Made by a program: the position numbers and the translations under genes. 64,000 bases of DNA from Cunninghamia lanceolata. Lineage: Eukaryota; Streptophyta; Pinopsida; Cupressales; Cupressaceae. The stretch is from assembly GCA_027924645.1 (NCBI GenBank), contig BSBN01000038.1:496001-560000 (forward strand). Direction: 5' to 3'. This document shows positions 10,900 to 23,068 of the stretch, in pieces. Positions within the stretch are counted from its first letter, which is position 1. The number at the start of each line of letters is the position of its first letter. The notes below the pieces were generated by a model. The model saw nothing but the letters and a program-made list of their open reading frames with translations, was not told the origin of the DNA and searched no databases.

Positions 10900-12420
10900 T
10901 ATCTTCAAACCTACTTGAATTTCTTCCTTTGTAAACAAGAGGAGGGGAGAATACTCATTTATATACTTTCAACAAAATATACTACTCCAAATAAGCTTCA
11001 GCTCATTAAGAAATTTCCAATCTAGTTTAGCTCCCAGGGCTAGATTTTGTAGAAGAATATTCTTTAGACCTACACTACCATGTTCATTAGAACTAAACAC
11101 CATACTCTATTTAGTAAGAGGAAATCCTATATGCTCACCAAGCCCCTACCACAAGAATTTCCTACAAATAGGATTAATATAATTATTGACTCCTTGGGGA
11201 TAGACAAAACTAACAACATATAAATGAAAACATCTTGTAGAACTATTTTAATCTTCAACAGGCATCCTACTAGACTAATCCATTTTCCACTCCATGAAGA
11301 TAATTTATGTTGGATATTATATATTACCCTTTGCTACAATAACTTTGAAATTTTACCTAAGAAGAGAAGGGTACCCATATAGATGTAGGGAAGAATATTT
11401 GCATTTATATCTAGTATTTCACTTACTTTTCTTTGAACTTTCACATTGTGTTGAAAAATAAGATCTTGGATTTCAAAGAATTTATTCTTTTCCCTTACAT
11501 ATGTTTGCAAATTCCTAAAGAATATGCCTGTACACCTTTTCCTTTCTCATAAAGGATACTTCAAAAAGTGAGATATCATCAACAAATTGCAAGTGAGAGA
11601 TGTGAATACCATTAGGTGAGAAATACAAACATCGAATATGACCTTGTTGGTATGCTACTTTCATACATCTAACAAGAGATTTACCCATTTTAGTAAAAAT
11701 CTAAGGAGCAAGGGGATCTCCTTGATGAATGCCCCTGGAATGAGTAAATAATCCTTCTAAATACCATTTACCAAAATTAAGAACCAAGCTTTGATGACAT
11801 AACTCACTATCCTCCTAATCCAAGGCTTCATAGAACCAAATCTCTGGAGCACTTTCTCTAGAAAGCTCCACTACAACCCATCATATGCTTTAGTAATATC
11901 AAGTTTAATAACCATTGACAGGTCCTTAGAGTGTTTCAAGGAGTGAATAATTTTGTGAGAGGAAATTATACAATCTATAATTTGCCTACAAACCACATAT
12001 ATAGCTTGTTCTTGTGGAATAATCTCCTACATCACTCCCTTTAACCTAGAGGCCATCACTTTAAATAAGAATTTATTGATATTGTTGTAAAGAGTTATTT
12101 GACAATATTCGAAAAAGGTAGAATCATTTTGTACCTTGGGGATAATAGTTAAAAAATTAAACATAAAGTCTTTCAAGACCCACACTTTCAATAAAGATTC
12201 ATTAAACATGCCAATTATATCCTTACCTACTATATCCCAAAAAGATTGGAAAAACCTAGTTGGAAGACCATCCAGATTAGTTACTCTATCTCTTTTCAAC
12301 CATGTTGTAACATCTTGAACTCCTTGCAACAAGAATGGAGATAAAATATTTATTGTCTACATAAGTTACTATATTGTGAAAAATTCAAGATTTGTTGTCC
12401 TTGGCATTTCTCTAATTGAT
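10900..12420 (-). pseudogene. LINE reverse transcriptase relic
   Basis: The minus strand gives NLDGLPTRFFQSFWDIVGKD (about 12,270-12,200), FNFLTIIPKVQN, FKVMASRLKGVM (about 12,030), HLQFVDDISLF (catalytic FVDD at 11,571-11,587) and GKWISLVGCLLKIKIVLQDV (about 11,290). These are successive blocks of plant LINE reverse transcriptase. The catalytic Asp pair is still readable, but stops occur throughout. Confidence 0.88.
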
Positions 12421-12799
12421 TCTTCTCTTAATAAATTACAAAAGAAGAAAACTACCTCCCTAATAATTTCCTCGAGTGGAGAGATAACCTGATCATCCTC
12501 TTTCTTTATACAATATATCTTTTTAGCTAGTTCTTTACCATGAGAGAATACATGAAAATACAATTTTTTTTACCCATTTGTCCTACAAACACTATATCTA
12601 ATATATCTCTTCACAATTTATTTTTTTCTTATCTCCCTAGTGGTCCTTTTTCCATTTCTAGAGTCTCATTCTATAGACTATCCCTTTGAATATCCTCTAA
12701 TGAATCTTCCAATTGCTTCTAAATGTTCTCTTTCTCTAAAAAAATATTGTCAAACACATTCTTACTCTAGTCCTTAAAAAAAACTTTCACTCTTTTTAA

Positions 12800-13640
12800 A
12801 TTTTGCACCAACCTGAACATCATTGAGGATCTAACTTCCTCACATTAATTCAACCATTTAGACATTAGATCATATATCTCTATATTATACAACCAAATGA
12901 ACTCAAACTTGAACCAAGAATACACCATTTTCTTTTCCTCTTCTATTTCTAACCAAATCATAAAGTGATCTAATCCTACAACTAGGAGCATAAAGGAGAT
13001 AGAAGTCCACTTTTTCAAAATCCATTCCAAGGATGCCATAAATTTGTCATCTTTTAGGTATGTAGAAAAATCATTTTCTCTTGTTATTCCGTAAAAAAAA
13101 GACTTGCTTTTGGAATTATATCAAAGAGATTGCAATGTGGACAAATCTATTAAATCACGAGCCGATTTTGAAAGAACCAACAAGCCTTCTATATTGTCCT
13201 CAAAAGAGAGGATAGCATTAAAATCTCCACCTACTACAAAAGGAAATTCAAGGTCTAAGGAAGCTATTTCCTCTTGTAGTTCCTCCCAAACCCTTTTTTT
13301 CCTTATAAGCAGATCAAACACATAGAATATTTAAAGAAGAATCATTCAATATTTTCTTGATATGAATGAAAAGAGAAGAGCATCCAACAAATATTAGAAT
13401 CCAAAAAACTCACTTGCATTGAGATTTCAAAGAATGCCCAATCCACTAGAAGCACCATTTACTACCACTGCAACTCCTTGCTAGCTCTTCCACTACTTAT
13501 CCACTATTTCAACAAATGCCTTTTTAGAGAATTTTGTCTCTTGAATCATAACAACATTGGGTTTTTTTTATTTAGAATTAGATTTATGAATAAGAGACAT
13601 TTATTAAGGGTGTTTGCACCCTTAACATTCCATGAGAGAA
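12800..13640 (-). pseudogene. LINE endonuclease domain relic
   Basis: A 66-codon open stretch (13,321-13,121) includes FPFVVGGDFNAILSFEDN, the hallmark GDFN block of the LINE APE-type endonuclease. Further on, around 13,039-12,845, GLDHFMIWLEI corresponds to the family SDHxPIxLE block, with the Ser position changed. The enzyme would nick target DNA to prime reverse transcription. The domain is split by stops and at least one frame change. Confidence 0.85.
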
Positions 13641-13849
13641 CCTTCATTTCTCTAGAGGACTTCTAGTCCTCTTCTAAGTTCCTTTAAGAAGATCCACTGT
13701 AGTGGCATGAGCACAGGTGCTCTAATTTATTCTTTCATATCCTCTTGTAGCTTCTTAGCATCCATCTCTATGCTTTTTTTCTTCTTATAACTTGCAATAG
13801 CCACATAATATTTTTCTTGTTGAACCTTATTTGAAATGCCATCTAAAAG

Positions 13850-14460
13850 AAACTAGGCAAAGCTTTCCTTCTCTACTATATGATGTGAAGCATTGCCTGA
13901 CTTACTTTCCCACCTTGATTTTTTCACTTACCTTTATTCACCTATAGGATACGAGGATTCATCTAAAGCCCTTTTTGAAGCTTCCATGTAAAATTCTTCC
14001 TTGAATGAGTTCCACTTTGGAGGAGCAGACTCATTAGTAAAGAACTAATCATGATTCCTTACATTCATAAATCTTTCTTCAAAATTAAGATTTATTTTAT
14101 CTTCCAAGTATCCCTAGACCAATTCTTCCTTTTGTACTTAAAACTTCCCATGCAAAGATTTGCTACATGACCTATTTTGTGACACTTGTAGCATATGAAC
14201 ATAACATTCTCATGGTCTACTTCTTATAGAAAAACTTCTCCATATAAATGAATAATAATAGATTTAGGAAAAGAAAGATCTAAATCACGTTTCACTCTAA
14301 TCCATATATATACTATTTTGGATCTCTATAGTGTACTTTGATAAATTTCCATTACTTTCCCTAGTTTTTTAGCTATCTGGGTTAAGAATTTTACATTACA
14401 AAACTCTAGGATGTGAGGCCCACCCTTATGTGGCATTCTTATTTGCATTATTGGACCTAT
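13850..14460 (-). pseudogene. LINE ORF1-like protein relic (DUF4283 and CCHC knuckle)
   Basis: The minus strand reads MPHKGGPHILEFCNVKFLTQ, then KIVYIWIRVKRDLDLSFPKS, then an intact CX2CX4HX4C knuckle, CYKCHKIGHVANLC (14,152-14,193), followed by a basic KYKRKNW segment. This arrangement is the plant LINE ORF1/DUF4283-zf-CCHC pattern, an RNA-binding protein of the retrotransposition particle. In-frame stops break it. Confidence 0.75.
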
Positions 14461-14636
14461 TATTGTTGATGTACCTAGATAATAGATTTTTTAATTTTGG
14501 AATTATGATTTTCTGTTAGATTATATCAAACATTGTTACTTTGATTAGAATAGTTCACTAGTTTTGCATAGGATGATGATGATCTAATTATGAGATGGCT
14601 ATGTTATATTTCAACTTAAGTGATGGATGTATGCTT

Positions 14637-14638
<2 letters not shown>

Positions 14639-14676
<38 letters not shown>
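14639..14676. repeat. (AT)19 microsatellite
   Basis: Thirty-eight bases of perfect AT alternation. Confidence 0.97.
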
Positions 14677-14678
<2 letters not shown>

Positions 14679-14679
14679 T

Positions 14680-16300
14680 TTAATCATGCTTTGAGGATTA
14701 TGCAATTGGACTAGTTGTTTTGAATTACCATTGAGTATCTATGCTAGTAGATTAGAGTAATGCATATGTGATGACACTGAGATATTGTGAATTGGAAATT
14801 GAACTGAATCGATATGAAATTGGATGTTTAAATGAATTATGGTTATCAATTTAATTATAGATGTTTCATTGGATGTAATTATGATTAGAAATTGTATTTC
14901 AAGTTGCTTCAACTATATATACATATTGAACATATTAATGTGTGCAATTGAGTTGTGCAGGTACCTTCCATGGCCAATGGAATTTTAGAGGTCATCTAGA
15001 AACCCTATGTGATTTCCATGTGATGTTTGATCATAGTCCATAATAGGGAGTAAAGTCTTTATTGTTGTGCAAATATTGTAATGTGATTTATTTGTGATGT
15101 TAAATTGATTTTGTTAAATTTTGTGTGAAGGTTGTTGAGTTGTCATTTTATGTGTTAAAATTTAGGATTTGAAATTAGGGGTCCATTTTGGGAGTCTTAA
15201 AATGTCATTTTCTTGAGTATTTTGATGTTTTAGGGTCCCTAAGTCAAGTACGTAGGGGTTGGGCACATTTTGAACTTTGAACTTTTGGTTTTGGGGTGGA
15301 TTTGACCACAAATTTTGTGGGAAGAAATTAGCGTGGGTAGGTTTTGGGAAGAGGGATGGTGGACTTGTCACCATCCCATTACACCTTCCTAGGTTCATGG
15401 ATGAAGGTTGGACCAAGTACAACCTCATCTCAATGCTTCACACATGTGGGAGCATGATCTAGAAAGATTTTTGAAAAAGAGTGTACAAGTACACTCCTCT
15501 CCCCTAGGTCTTCCACATGTGTGAGAATAATGAGGAGTCAAATCACTCTTTAAAATTTGGAGATTGATTGAAAGGGGATGAGATGGAGGCCATGTGGTAC
15601 CTCCTCATTTGGAGAGGTGTGACATGATGCTCATTACATATACCCCTCTTGCAAGTTGAGAAATTACTTTTTCTTCATTTTTTCTTCTTGTTTTTGGAGA
15701 GTCTTGGCTTGGGAGATAAAAAGTTGGCAAAGAAGACTTGAGGAGCTCTTGGGAAGACTTCATCAAGGTTGTTTGTGTTTGGGTTAGACTCTCCCACATA
15801 GATGAGCTCAAACCATGTGAGGGGTTGAGGGAGGTGTGAACCTTCTTGGGGAAAATTTCACTCTCTTGAGAGATAGTTTTGGCATGAGTGCTATTGAAGG
15901 ATGTGGTTTGGAAGAAATGTGTTATGTGATGAAAATGGTGTTGTGAAAAGTTTTGGTGACTTTTGACAAGAATGAAAACATGTCCATATGATTGTTTTAA
16001 AAGATTTGTTTCATTATTTCCCCAAGGGTGAGATGTCCACTTTGGTCTCCCTACTATTTGGTTCCCTTCATGGATCCTTTGTAAATGTGCAAGCCTTGGA
16101 AGAAATGGGTGTTTTTATGTTGTTCCTTATTTTTTGAAAAATGAATGGTTGTGTTTGTGTTGTGTTGTGTTGTGAACCAAGGTTTCTTGGGTGGCCTCCT
16201 AACTTGCTTGTGAGCAAGCCTAAGGTTGGGATGTGAGCACCTCCATTGAATTTGGTTGGAGTTTCTTATTTTGTAGGTTTTGTTAAAGTAGAAAAAGAAA
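14680..16300. other. No recognised gene
   Basis: Mixed-composition sequence with T/G-rich texture on the plus strand. Short open frames on both strands (for example 15,162-15,462 and 15,605-15,811) resemble nothing I know and overlap one another. The texture suggests an old LTR or intergenic DNA, without identifiable termini. Confidence 0.4.
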
Positions 16301-16305
16301 GGAGA

Positions 16306-16489
<184 letters not shown>

Positions 16490-16730
16490 TATTTTATTAT
16501 TTAACACTCTATTTTAAAATAGAGTAATATTTTGCTATACACACACACACAAATGAGGTAATAGTCTAAATTGTGGTTTAAAAGGAAAAAGATTTATAGA
16601 TTTCACATTAGGTTTATTTTTTGTTACATATTGTAAATGTTAAAAAAATAACACATATTTTAGGGCACGAAGGTGGCGGGATGGAGGGGAATGGGGTCTA
16701 GAGACCCCATCCCCATAGCACCTACTGTAT

Positions 16731-16733
<3 letters not shown>

Positions 16734-16799
<66 letters not shown>
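16734..16799. repeat. (AT)33 microsatellite
   Basis: Sixty-six bases of perfect AT alternation, about 250 bp after the GT tract. AT-rich sequence with further short TATA runs continues to about 16,990. Confidence 0.97.
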
Positions 16800-16802
<3 letters not shown>

Positions 16803-16989
16803 TGGCCTTATAAATGTGGATATATAGAGAAAGATATAAATCTCTGTATTGTATATATATTTATTTGTATTATTCTACCTTTTAAATATATATTATATAT
16901 TATATATATTATTTATATTTATTCTGGATTGTGTGTATTTTGTATAAAAGAAAAAATATATATAATAATAATACAAAGATTTCAAACAA

Positions 16990-17870
16990 CAAATTTCCTT
17001 GGTGCACATATATATGAACATAAAAACAAATAAAAAAACTTAGAAAATAAATGAAGTAATAAACTACTTGAGTAAAATGGAAAGGTTAGAGAAAAATAAA
17101 CAAAGTGGAGAAAACAAAACAAATATGTGAGAAATCTAAAACAAAACTTAGTGAATCTATTTTCTTGACCTCACAACTTGATTTCCTTTCTCCTCTTCCT
17201 TTTCAGTCTTCTCAAACTTGAAATTTGAGAGCCTGAGTGAAGAGAGGAAAGATGAGTACTTTTATAACTTGAATTTGGGGCTTTGGAGTTGCCCTAGGAG
17301 ATTAGTGGCTTAAGTAGGGACTTAAGATAATAAGTTTTATTTAGTTAAATTAATTCTAGTTAAATTAACTCAATTGTGCATAGTTGTAAGGTTATTATGT
17401 AAAACCTTGATCCAATGGAATTAAGTTAATTGTGCTGTTATTTAAATGGAATGTAGTTTAGAATTTAACTTAGTTATTGTGTTTAAATCAATTTGATATA
17501 TTGCAATGACTTTGGTCTAGTAAATTAAGGCATTTTATTTAGTCTAATGGTTCTAGATTTATTTGTATTTTAATTTAAAATTGAAATTATTGCTTTAGAG
17601 AGGAATTAAATTATTAAAGTTGAAAATTTGTTTAATTTTTTCTAAAAAGAGTATTTTGTGTTAATTATTTTAATATAATTTAAATTTAACCTTTTGTATG
17701 TAATCAAATTGCACTATTTAAATTAAACATTGTTTTTAATGTAAATATTTTTGTCACATTCAGTATAAAGGGATAAAAGTACAAAGTACACACTTTTGTC
17801 CCTTAAAATAGATTTAAAACTTTATTAACTTAAAATTATGAAAGTAACTTTAAACAATATTTTTAATTAT
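16990..17870. other. AT-rich sequence without gene
   Basis: No coding or repeat feature is supported beyond A/T runs. Confidence 0.4.
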
Positions 17871-18068
17871 TCTCTTTCTCCCCATTTTATATATTCTACT
17901 TATAAACTATTTGTCTCATGCCTTACATGTTGATTGGTTCTTAGTCCATTCTATAATATCTTTAAATATTCTCTTTCTCCCCATTTTATATATTCTACTT
18001 ATAAACTATTTGTCTCATGCCTTACATGTTGATTGGTTCTTAGTCCATTCTATAATATCTTTTAGTGA
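17871..18068. repeat. Tandem duplication, 99-bp unit, two copies
   Basis: The unit starts TCTCTTTCTCCCCATTTTAT at 17,871 and again at 17,970, and the copies are almost identical to about 18,061. The open frame at 17,911-18,099 only reads across the duplication. Confidence 0.92.
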
Positions 18069-18244
18069 TCAAGAGTTCTTCAATTATTTTAATATCTAGT
18101 TTGTAATATCCATTGAGTTGGTGTTATGTTGGTTTTTTTTCCTATGTAGATTCAAGGATCTTTTAGTCTTATTAATAACTAAAAATAAGTGTAAGTTTTG
18201 TATTAATGTGATACTTTTTTTTTTTAATTATCAAAAAATATAAT

Positions 18245-19310
18245 TTATTTTTTAATTAAGGAAGTCATGCTTTAATGGACTTTAAGTTTGATGAAGAACT
18301 TGAGAGTTGAGGGTATACCAATTAAATATTATTATATTAAGTATAAAATTATATTTTATAAACCTATTTTATTTTCTATTCTTATATAATTTTTTTTTAA
18401 TTATAAAATTTTATTTCTAAAAATAATGTTATTGTCAAGGAAGTGTTATTTCCTGCCTTCGAAGATATTATTTATTATAACAATAATTTCAAATAAGTTT
18501 CTTCAGATCCCTAAACCTCATCACACATCTTTTTAAAGTGGGTTCTTAGTTGTATCTAGAGTTTAAAATCAATATTTATTTATATACTTAAAGGGATGAA
18601 ATTGAGATTGTATTGTAGAGGCAGAATAGATACTCCTCAATCTTTAACACTAAACTATAAAAGATCAATAATTGATACACCTATAATTCAAATTTCCAAT
18701 ACCAACAAATTGTTAAAACAATTTAGAATATATATCCTCTCAAAAAAAAATTGGTACCATCAACTTGAAGATCATAGATACATTAAAGTTTAAACCTGAG
18801 AGAGATTTGAATGCTCCCATTTCAAATTACAGTACCAACTCACCTGTTACATGACAAAAATATGTGCATTTTATGACAGCCTCATGTTACATGGCAAGAA
18901 TATGTGCATTTTATGACAGCCTTATACATAAGTTATTCTATCATGCCTGTTGGTATTAAAGATATTGTTGTGTGAAGTGTTTCACTGTTCTGTTAACCAT
19001 GAGTTTTGCTTTTCCAGGGAATAAAGTGTCATTTTATCTCTGTAAAGCAGGAGAATAACTTCATATCACTCTTTGAAGGACATCTACTTTTTATGTTCTC
19101 ACTGCTGTATTCCAAACAAAATTGCATACCACTTTAATAAAAGCTTACTAATTCTGAGTCGGCTCAAGTTTCATGTCAGCCCTTTTGTATGGGACACCAT
19201 ACATGCATTCCAGTCTCTCTGTAACGCACTCCAAAATCTCTGGAATGATTCTGCAACTTACACGTTTGGAAATTTGAGCTTCCTTTTTAAAATGATGGAG
19301 CCATAAAATT
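18245..19310. repeat. Dispersed repeat, copy 1 (partner at 52,685-53,940)
   Basis: Long collinear similarity to 52,685-53,940: TTAAGTTTGATGAAGAACTT versus the same phrase with two changes, GAATATGTGCATTTTATGA in both, CATGTTGGTATTAAAGATAT-like text in both, and AACCATGAGTTT plus GCTTTTCCAGGG in both. It has no coding potential that I can see, so its class is unknown (an old non-coding element or segmental duplicate). This copy carries the uninterrupted site at 18,928-18,936 where copy 2 has a retroposon. It also has a local 40-bp duplication that copy 2 lacks. Confidence 0.85.
18846..18925. repeat. Tandem duplication, 40-bp unit
   Basis: TATGTGCATTTTATGACAGC occurs at 18,861 and 18,901, and the flanking bases repeat with two differences. 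The corresponding place in the second copy of the dispersed repeat (about 53,292) has a single unit. Confidence 0.9.
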
Positions 19311-21884
19311 AATTAGAAACAATTTTTTTTCTTAATAAGTAATTAAGCTGATTTTTTTAATTTACGTGAGATTTGATTTATGTATATTTAAGTCATTTTA
19401 ATATTTTAACAATCAATAAGATAATGATTTTTTTCATAAAAATAGAGTGTATGTTAGTTTATTTTGAGTCCAAAGAATTGAGAGACCCTTGGACTAGGTT
19501 GTGAACTTGTGAATCATCAGTTCCTCTAACCAGAAGTTTCTTTTTGTATTTTTTGAAAAGAAATAAAATAATTAACTAACTAAATAATTATGCCAATTTA
19601 ATTAGATTTCTCCAATTAATTTCACATGACTACATAAATAAATAATTTTAATTAACCTTGCAATTAACTAAAACAAGAAAACCTAAACAAAACAATTTCT
19701 TCTCTTCAAAATATTCTCGAAAAAAGTAAAGAAGGAAGAAGCATCAATTAATTAATTATCTTCTTTTAGCAATAAAGAATATAATCTTTTAATTATGCAA
19801 AAAAGATGAAAGAAGCATCAACAATTAAACATCTTCTTTTAGTAACAAAGAATAGAATCTTTTAAATATGAAAAAAGATGAATTTTTTTTTTTCATACTT
19901 TTTAGTTGTGTTTGGGGTTTCTTATTTGATAAGTTTGTATAGTGGGTCCACTGAAAGAGTTTCCTAATGCCTCTTTTAAATCTGCATGAACAAATCAAAG
20001 AGATTTCAAAGATCCCTTTGATCTTTGGGAAATTATTATTGAAAAATTCTATTGTGTATGTGTAGAGCTTTTAATTCTTCATTCGTTATGTACAAATTAA
20101 GAGTTATAAACCATTAACTTCAAGAAAAGAAATATTTGGAAGCAAAACAAAAGAAACCTTTTCAAATTGGATACAGTGTTTTCAAAGAAGCTTTTTCAAA
20201 TTGAGTAGAGTGTGCTTAGAAGCATAGATCTAAGATAAGAGAAGTCATGAGGCTAAATCTAAATATTTCCTACTAAACAAAAACCTAATTTAATCTACTA
20301 CACACCTCTTTCAAAGATGGTGTTTCAAATCAATCAAACAAAAACAAATCTAATTAGACTAATTAAACAAATCTAATTTACTCTAAACTAAATGAAATCC
20401 AAACCCGACAAGAAAATATAGAGCAAAATGAAATTGGTTGGCAATAATGTCTTCAAATGAAATTCAGCCTTCCTTTCTCCTTCCAATGCTCAATTTGTTG
20501 ATAATCTTCAAGATAGAACATTGGGAAGTTACATAATTGGGCAAGGACTTAGAAAGCTCAAAAGAGTTGCAAAGGTTGATTATGGCTTACAAAAGAAAGG
20601 TTCGAAGTTCTAATGATCCCAAAATTATTCTTAGTTGTAGGTGATTGTTCACAAGATAATTAAGCCCAATGCCAACTCAAAGATGAATAATAGAAGTTGG
20701 GACAACTTAGAGTAACTAAAAGTTAGAGATGAAGTTTCATAGATAGAACTAGGCCAAACACAAAAGAAAACTAAAGATGAGCTAAAAAAATGGAAAAAAT
20801 CACACATATGAACAAAAACAATGTTCACCACTTTAGCAAAAAAACATTTGCCATGGAAAACTCAAGTTCTCCACTACAAGGAATCAACAAACTCATCATT
20901 AGATGAAGATAAATTAATTCTTTGCATAAAATTAATGTACAAACACTTGGCGAATGACAAGAGGCTAATATTGGCAACACATGGGAAGTACTAAGAGGCT
21001 ATCACAATCATTTTACCTTGGAGATATTAGTTGAAAATTGATTTCTTTACATTTCATGCCATAGGCTCATATGTTAGATTTTTTATCATCACTAAACTTT
21101 CCATGTAGGCCTATTCATATTTGGGCATCTTTAGGAACATGTACACCTTATATATCATTTTTTCCAAACAATTCTTACCAACATAGGATTAACCCACTTA
21201 CAACTAAGTCATATATTTTTTAAAAGTAATAAAACAATTTCATAACTATTTTTAGTTAGATTTTTGTTTTTTGGTAAGATTTGACCCATGAGTACTTAAG
21301 TAATCTCAAGATGACCTCCATGAGTCTTCATTATACTAAGGATTCCATGAGAAACTATTAATGTTAATAACCACTTATAAGACATCACGTGCTCTAAAAA
21401 AAATTCAATAGAGAGAGGCTAGATGACAAGAAGCACATTGATTGCATTCACCATCACTAGTGTAATAACTATTTGTAGAGGTCATCTTGTGATAAATTAA
21501 AAACATGACACTACTAAAAACTGGGCCATTTTTAAACAATATTGACCTTCTAACTCTCTTTAATCAAACCTTAAATACACAACTCTTGACATATGAAACT
21601 AAAAAACTATAGTTAATAATGTTCAAAATTAAGCCAAAGTTCCTTACACTCAAAATTGTGTCAAAATGATGCATAAAACTATTTAAAATAATAAATTAAT
21701 TAAAAAAAACTTTCCATAATTTTTTATTAAAACAAAGAGACAAAATTTGTAAGGTGAAATCAAAGAAAAATGTTTCATTCAATATGATAAATAAAAGTTA
21801 TATCATAACTAACATCATATATGTTTTTGATTATCATAACTAATATCATATATGTTATAGATAATGCAAAAATATATTTTTCAT
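19311..21884. other. AT-rich sequence without recognised gene
   Basis: No family resemblance was seen on either strand. A/T runs are common. A short imperfect duplication of about 30 bp (CATAACTAACATCATATATG and the same with one change) lies at 21,800-21,857. Confidence 0.4.
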
Positions 21885-22258
21885 TCACACCTAAGCAAAC
21901 CAAAGTAACTCCGAATTATTTCATATATATATATAGTTCCTCTTATCTTCATGTGGTCTTTAACTTTCTTTTAAAATAATGTAAAATCATATGATATAAT
22001 TAGTTTCTCAAATTGTTTTCTTTTTCTCTTATATAATGGGAAAATGTAGAATGATGTCACAACTTCAAGAAGGTAATTGTGGTGTATGTGAAAGTATAAT
22101 GAAACCCTAAATAGTATAGGGTTGCCTTGGCTATTAATAAATTTTGATTGACATGTACATTTGAGAAAAACATCATAAGATATTTATACTGTTCTAATTA
22201 ATATAATGTTTAAAAAAAATTCATGACATTAGAAATAAATAAACAAATAACATGTATG
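21885..22258. repeat. Direct repeat flanking the hAT/half-LINE segment, left copy
   Basis: It is collinear with 24,446-24,842. CACACCTAAGCAAACCAAAG here matches CACACCTAAGCAAATCAAAG there, and CTTATCTTCATGTGGTCTT, AATGATGTCACAACTTC and ATTTATACTG-CTCTAATTAA follow in the same order in both. The class is unknown. The ends do not show a convincing TG...CA LTR structure. Confidence 0.8.
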
Positions 22259-22272
22259 AAAATTAATTTGAG

Positions 22273-22621
22273 CACTCTTCAAGTGTATTTGAGCATTTAC
22301 ACTTTAAGAAACACAACCGATTGAGCCAACAACAAATGAATGATTTGGTCTTCATCCATCACAACCTTCATCTTCATTTGAAGAAAAATCAAGGTTAGAA
22401 ACTTTACAATTATGATTTTCAATCATTTTCTAGCATACACTGTAGGTCTAGAACTTACATGTTTGTCATTACTATTCTCAAGTTTTCTAAAAAATGATCA
22501 ACTTATTAATCTCAATGAAATTGATCCTAATTCAGAATGGGCAATAGCCGATGAGGAGGAGCCTTCATTTACTAAAGAGGATTTAGATGTCTTGGATGAC
22601 ATTTTGTATGATCATGATTGA
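22273..22621 (+). pseudogene. hAT-family transposase C-terminus relic
   Basis: From 22,273 the plus strand reads HSSSVFEHLHFKKHNRLSQQ and then MNDLVFIHHNLHLHLK before a stop. This matches the hAT dimerisation block (W-S-x-F-x-x-I-H-x-K-x-R-N-R-L, then L-V-x-x-x-x-N-L-x-L). A second open piece ends INLNEIDPNSEWAIADEEEP, then SFTKEDLDVLDDI, like the acidic tail that follows that block in plant hAT/DUF659 proteins. The two pieces are in different frames with stops between. The catalytic core is absent, so only a 3' fragment survives. Confidence 0.75.
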
Positions 22622-23068
22622 ACACATGGAGAACAGGGATGCAGGGGCATCAACTTTTGTTTCAAATCTCTAGTCATAGTTGCCTTAGAGGCTATTAGCC
22701 TATTTGTACTCTCCAATTTTGTTTTGTATATGTATTTGATTGAAAATTTGATATTAAAGGAAAATTCAAGAGTAATTGGCAACATTAAATCTTTGTATGT
22801 CTTATAATTGAAATTCAGAATTTGAGAGCAATTGGCAACATTGAATCTTTGTTCAAACCTTGTTTCTCTTTCTCTACACTCTTCAACTTTATATACAATT
22901 GTGAAAGTTCTTGACTTATTAAATATTACAATACAAGATATGAAAGTTTCATTATTGCATTTCTTCAATGTTATCAATAATTTCAATTTTAAATACAGTT
23001 GTGAGTTGGACCATGCTAAAAATAAAAAATGATTTTAAAAGTCAATGTGATATGTTTTCAGTTGACTA
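22622..23068. other. Short spacer with a diverged 65-bp duplication
   Basis: A phrase like GAGAGCAATTGGCAACATTG occurs twice, about 66 bp apart, near 22,768 and 22,833, with a few differences. Open frames on both strands here overlap it and have no family resemblance. Confidence 0.45.

Larger units (their letters stand above)
10711..14460 (-). mobile_element. Degenerate L1-type LINE, 3' end missing
   Basis: On the minus strand the order from high to low coordinate is ORF1-like DUF4283/zinc knuckle, apurinic-type endonuclease, then reverse transcriptase, the order of plant L1/RIL LINEs. There are many stops and shifts. The low-coordinate end, which should hold the end of ORF2 and a poly-A tail, stops abruptly at the broken copia LTR with no A-tail complement. 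The junction is therefore a deletion or rearrangement and not a clean insertion. No target-site duplication was found. Confidence 0.85.

Noticed and set aside
12136..12318. Plus-strand frames over the LINE
   Set aside because: The LINE reverse transcriptase is clearly on the minus strand; these are antisense shadows.
22612..23032. Overlapping frames of 124 and 66 codons
   Set aside because: They cross a diverged 65-bp duplication and have no family resemblance; neither strand is favoured.
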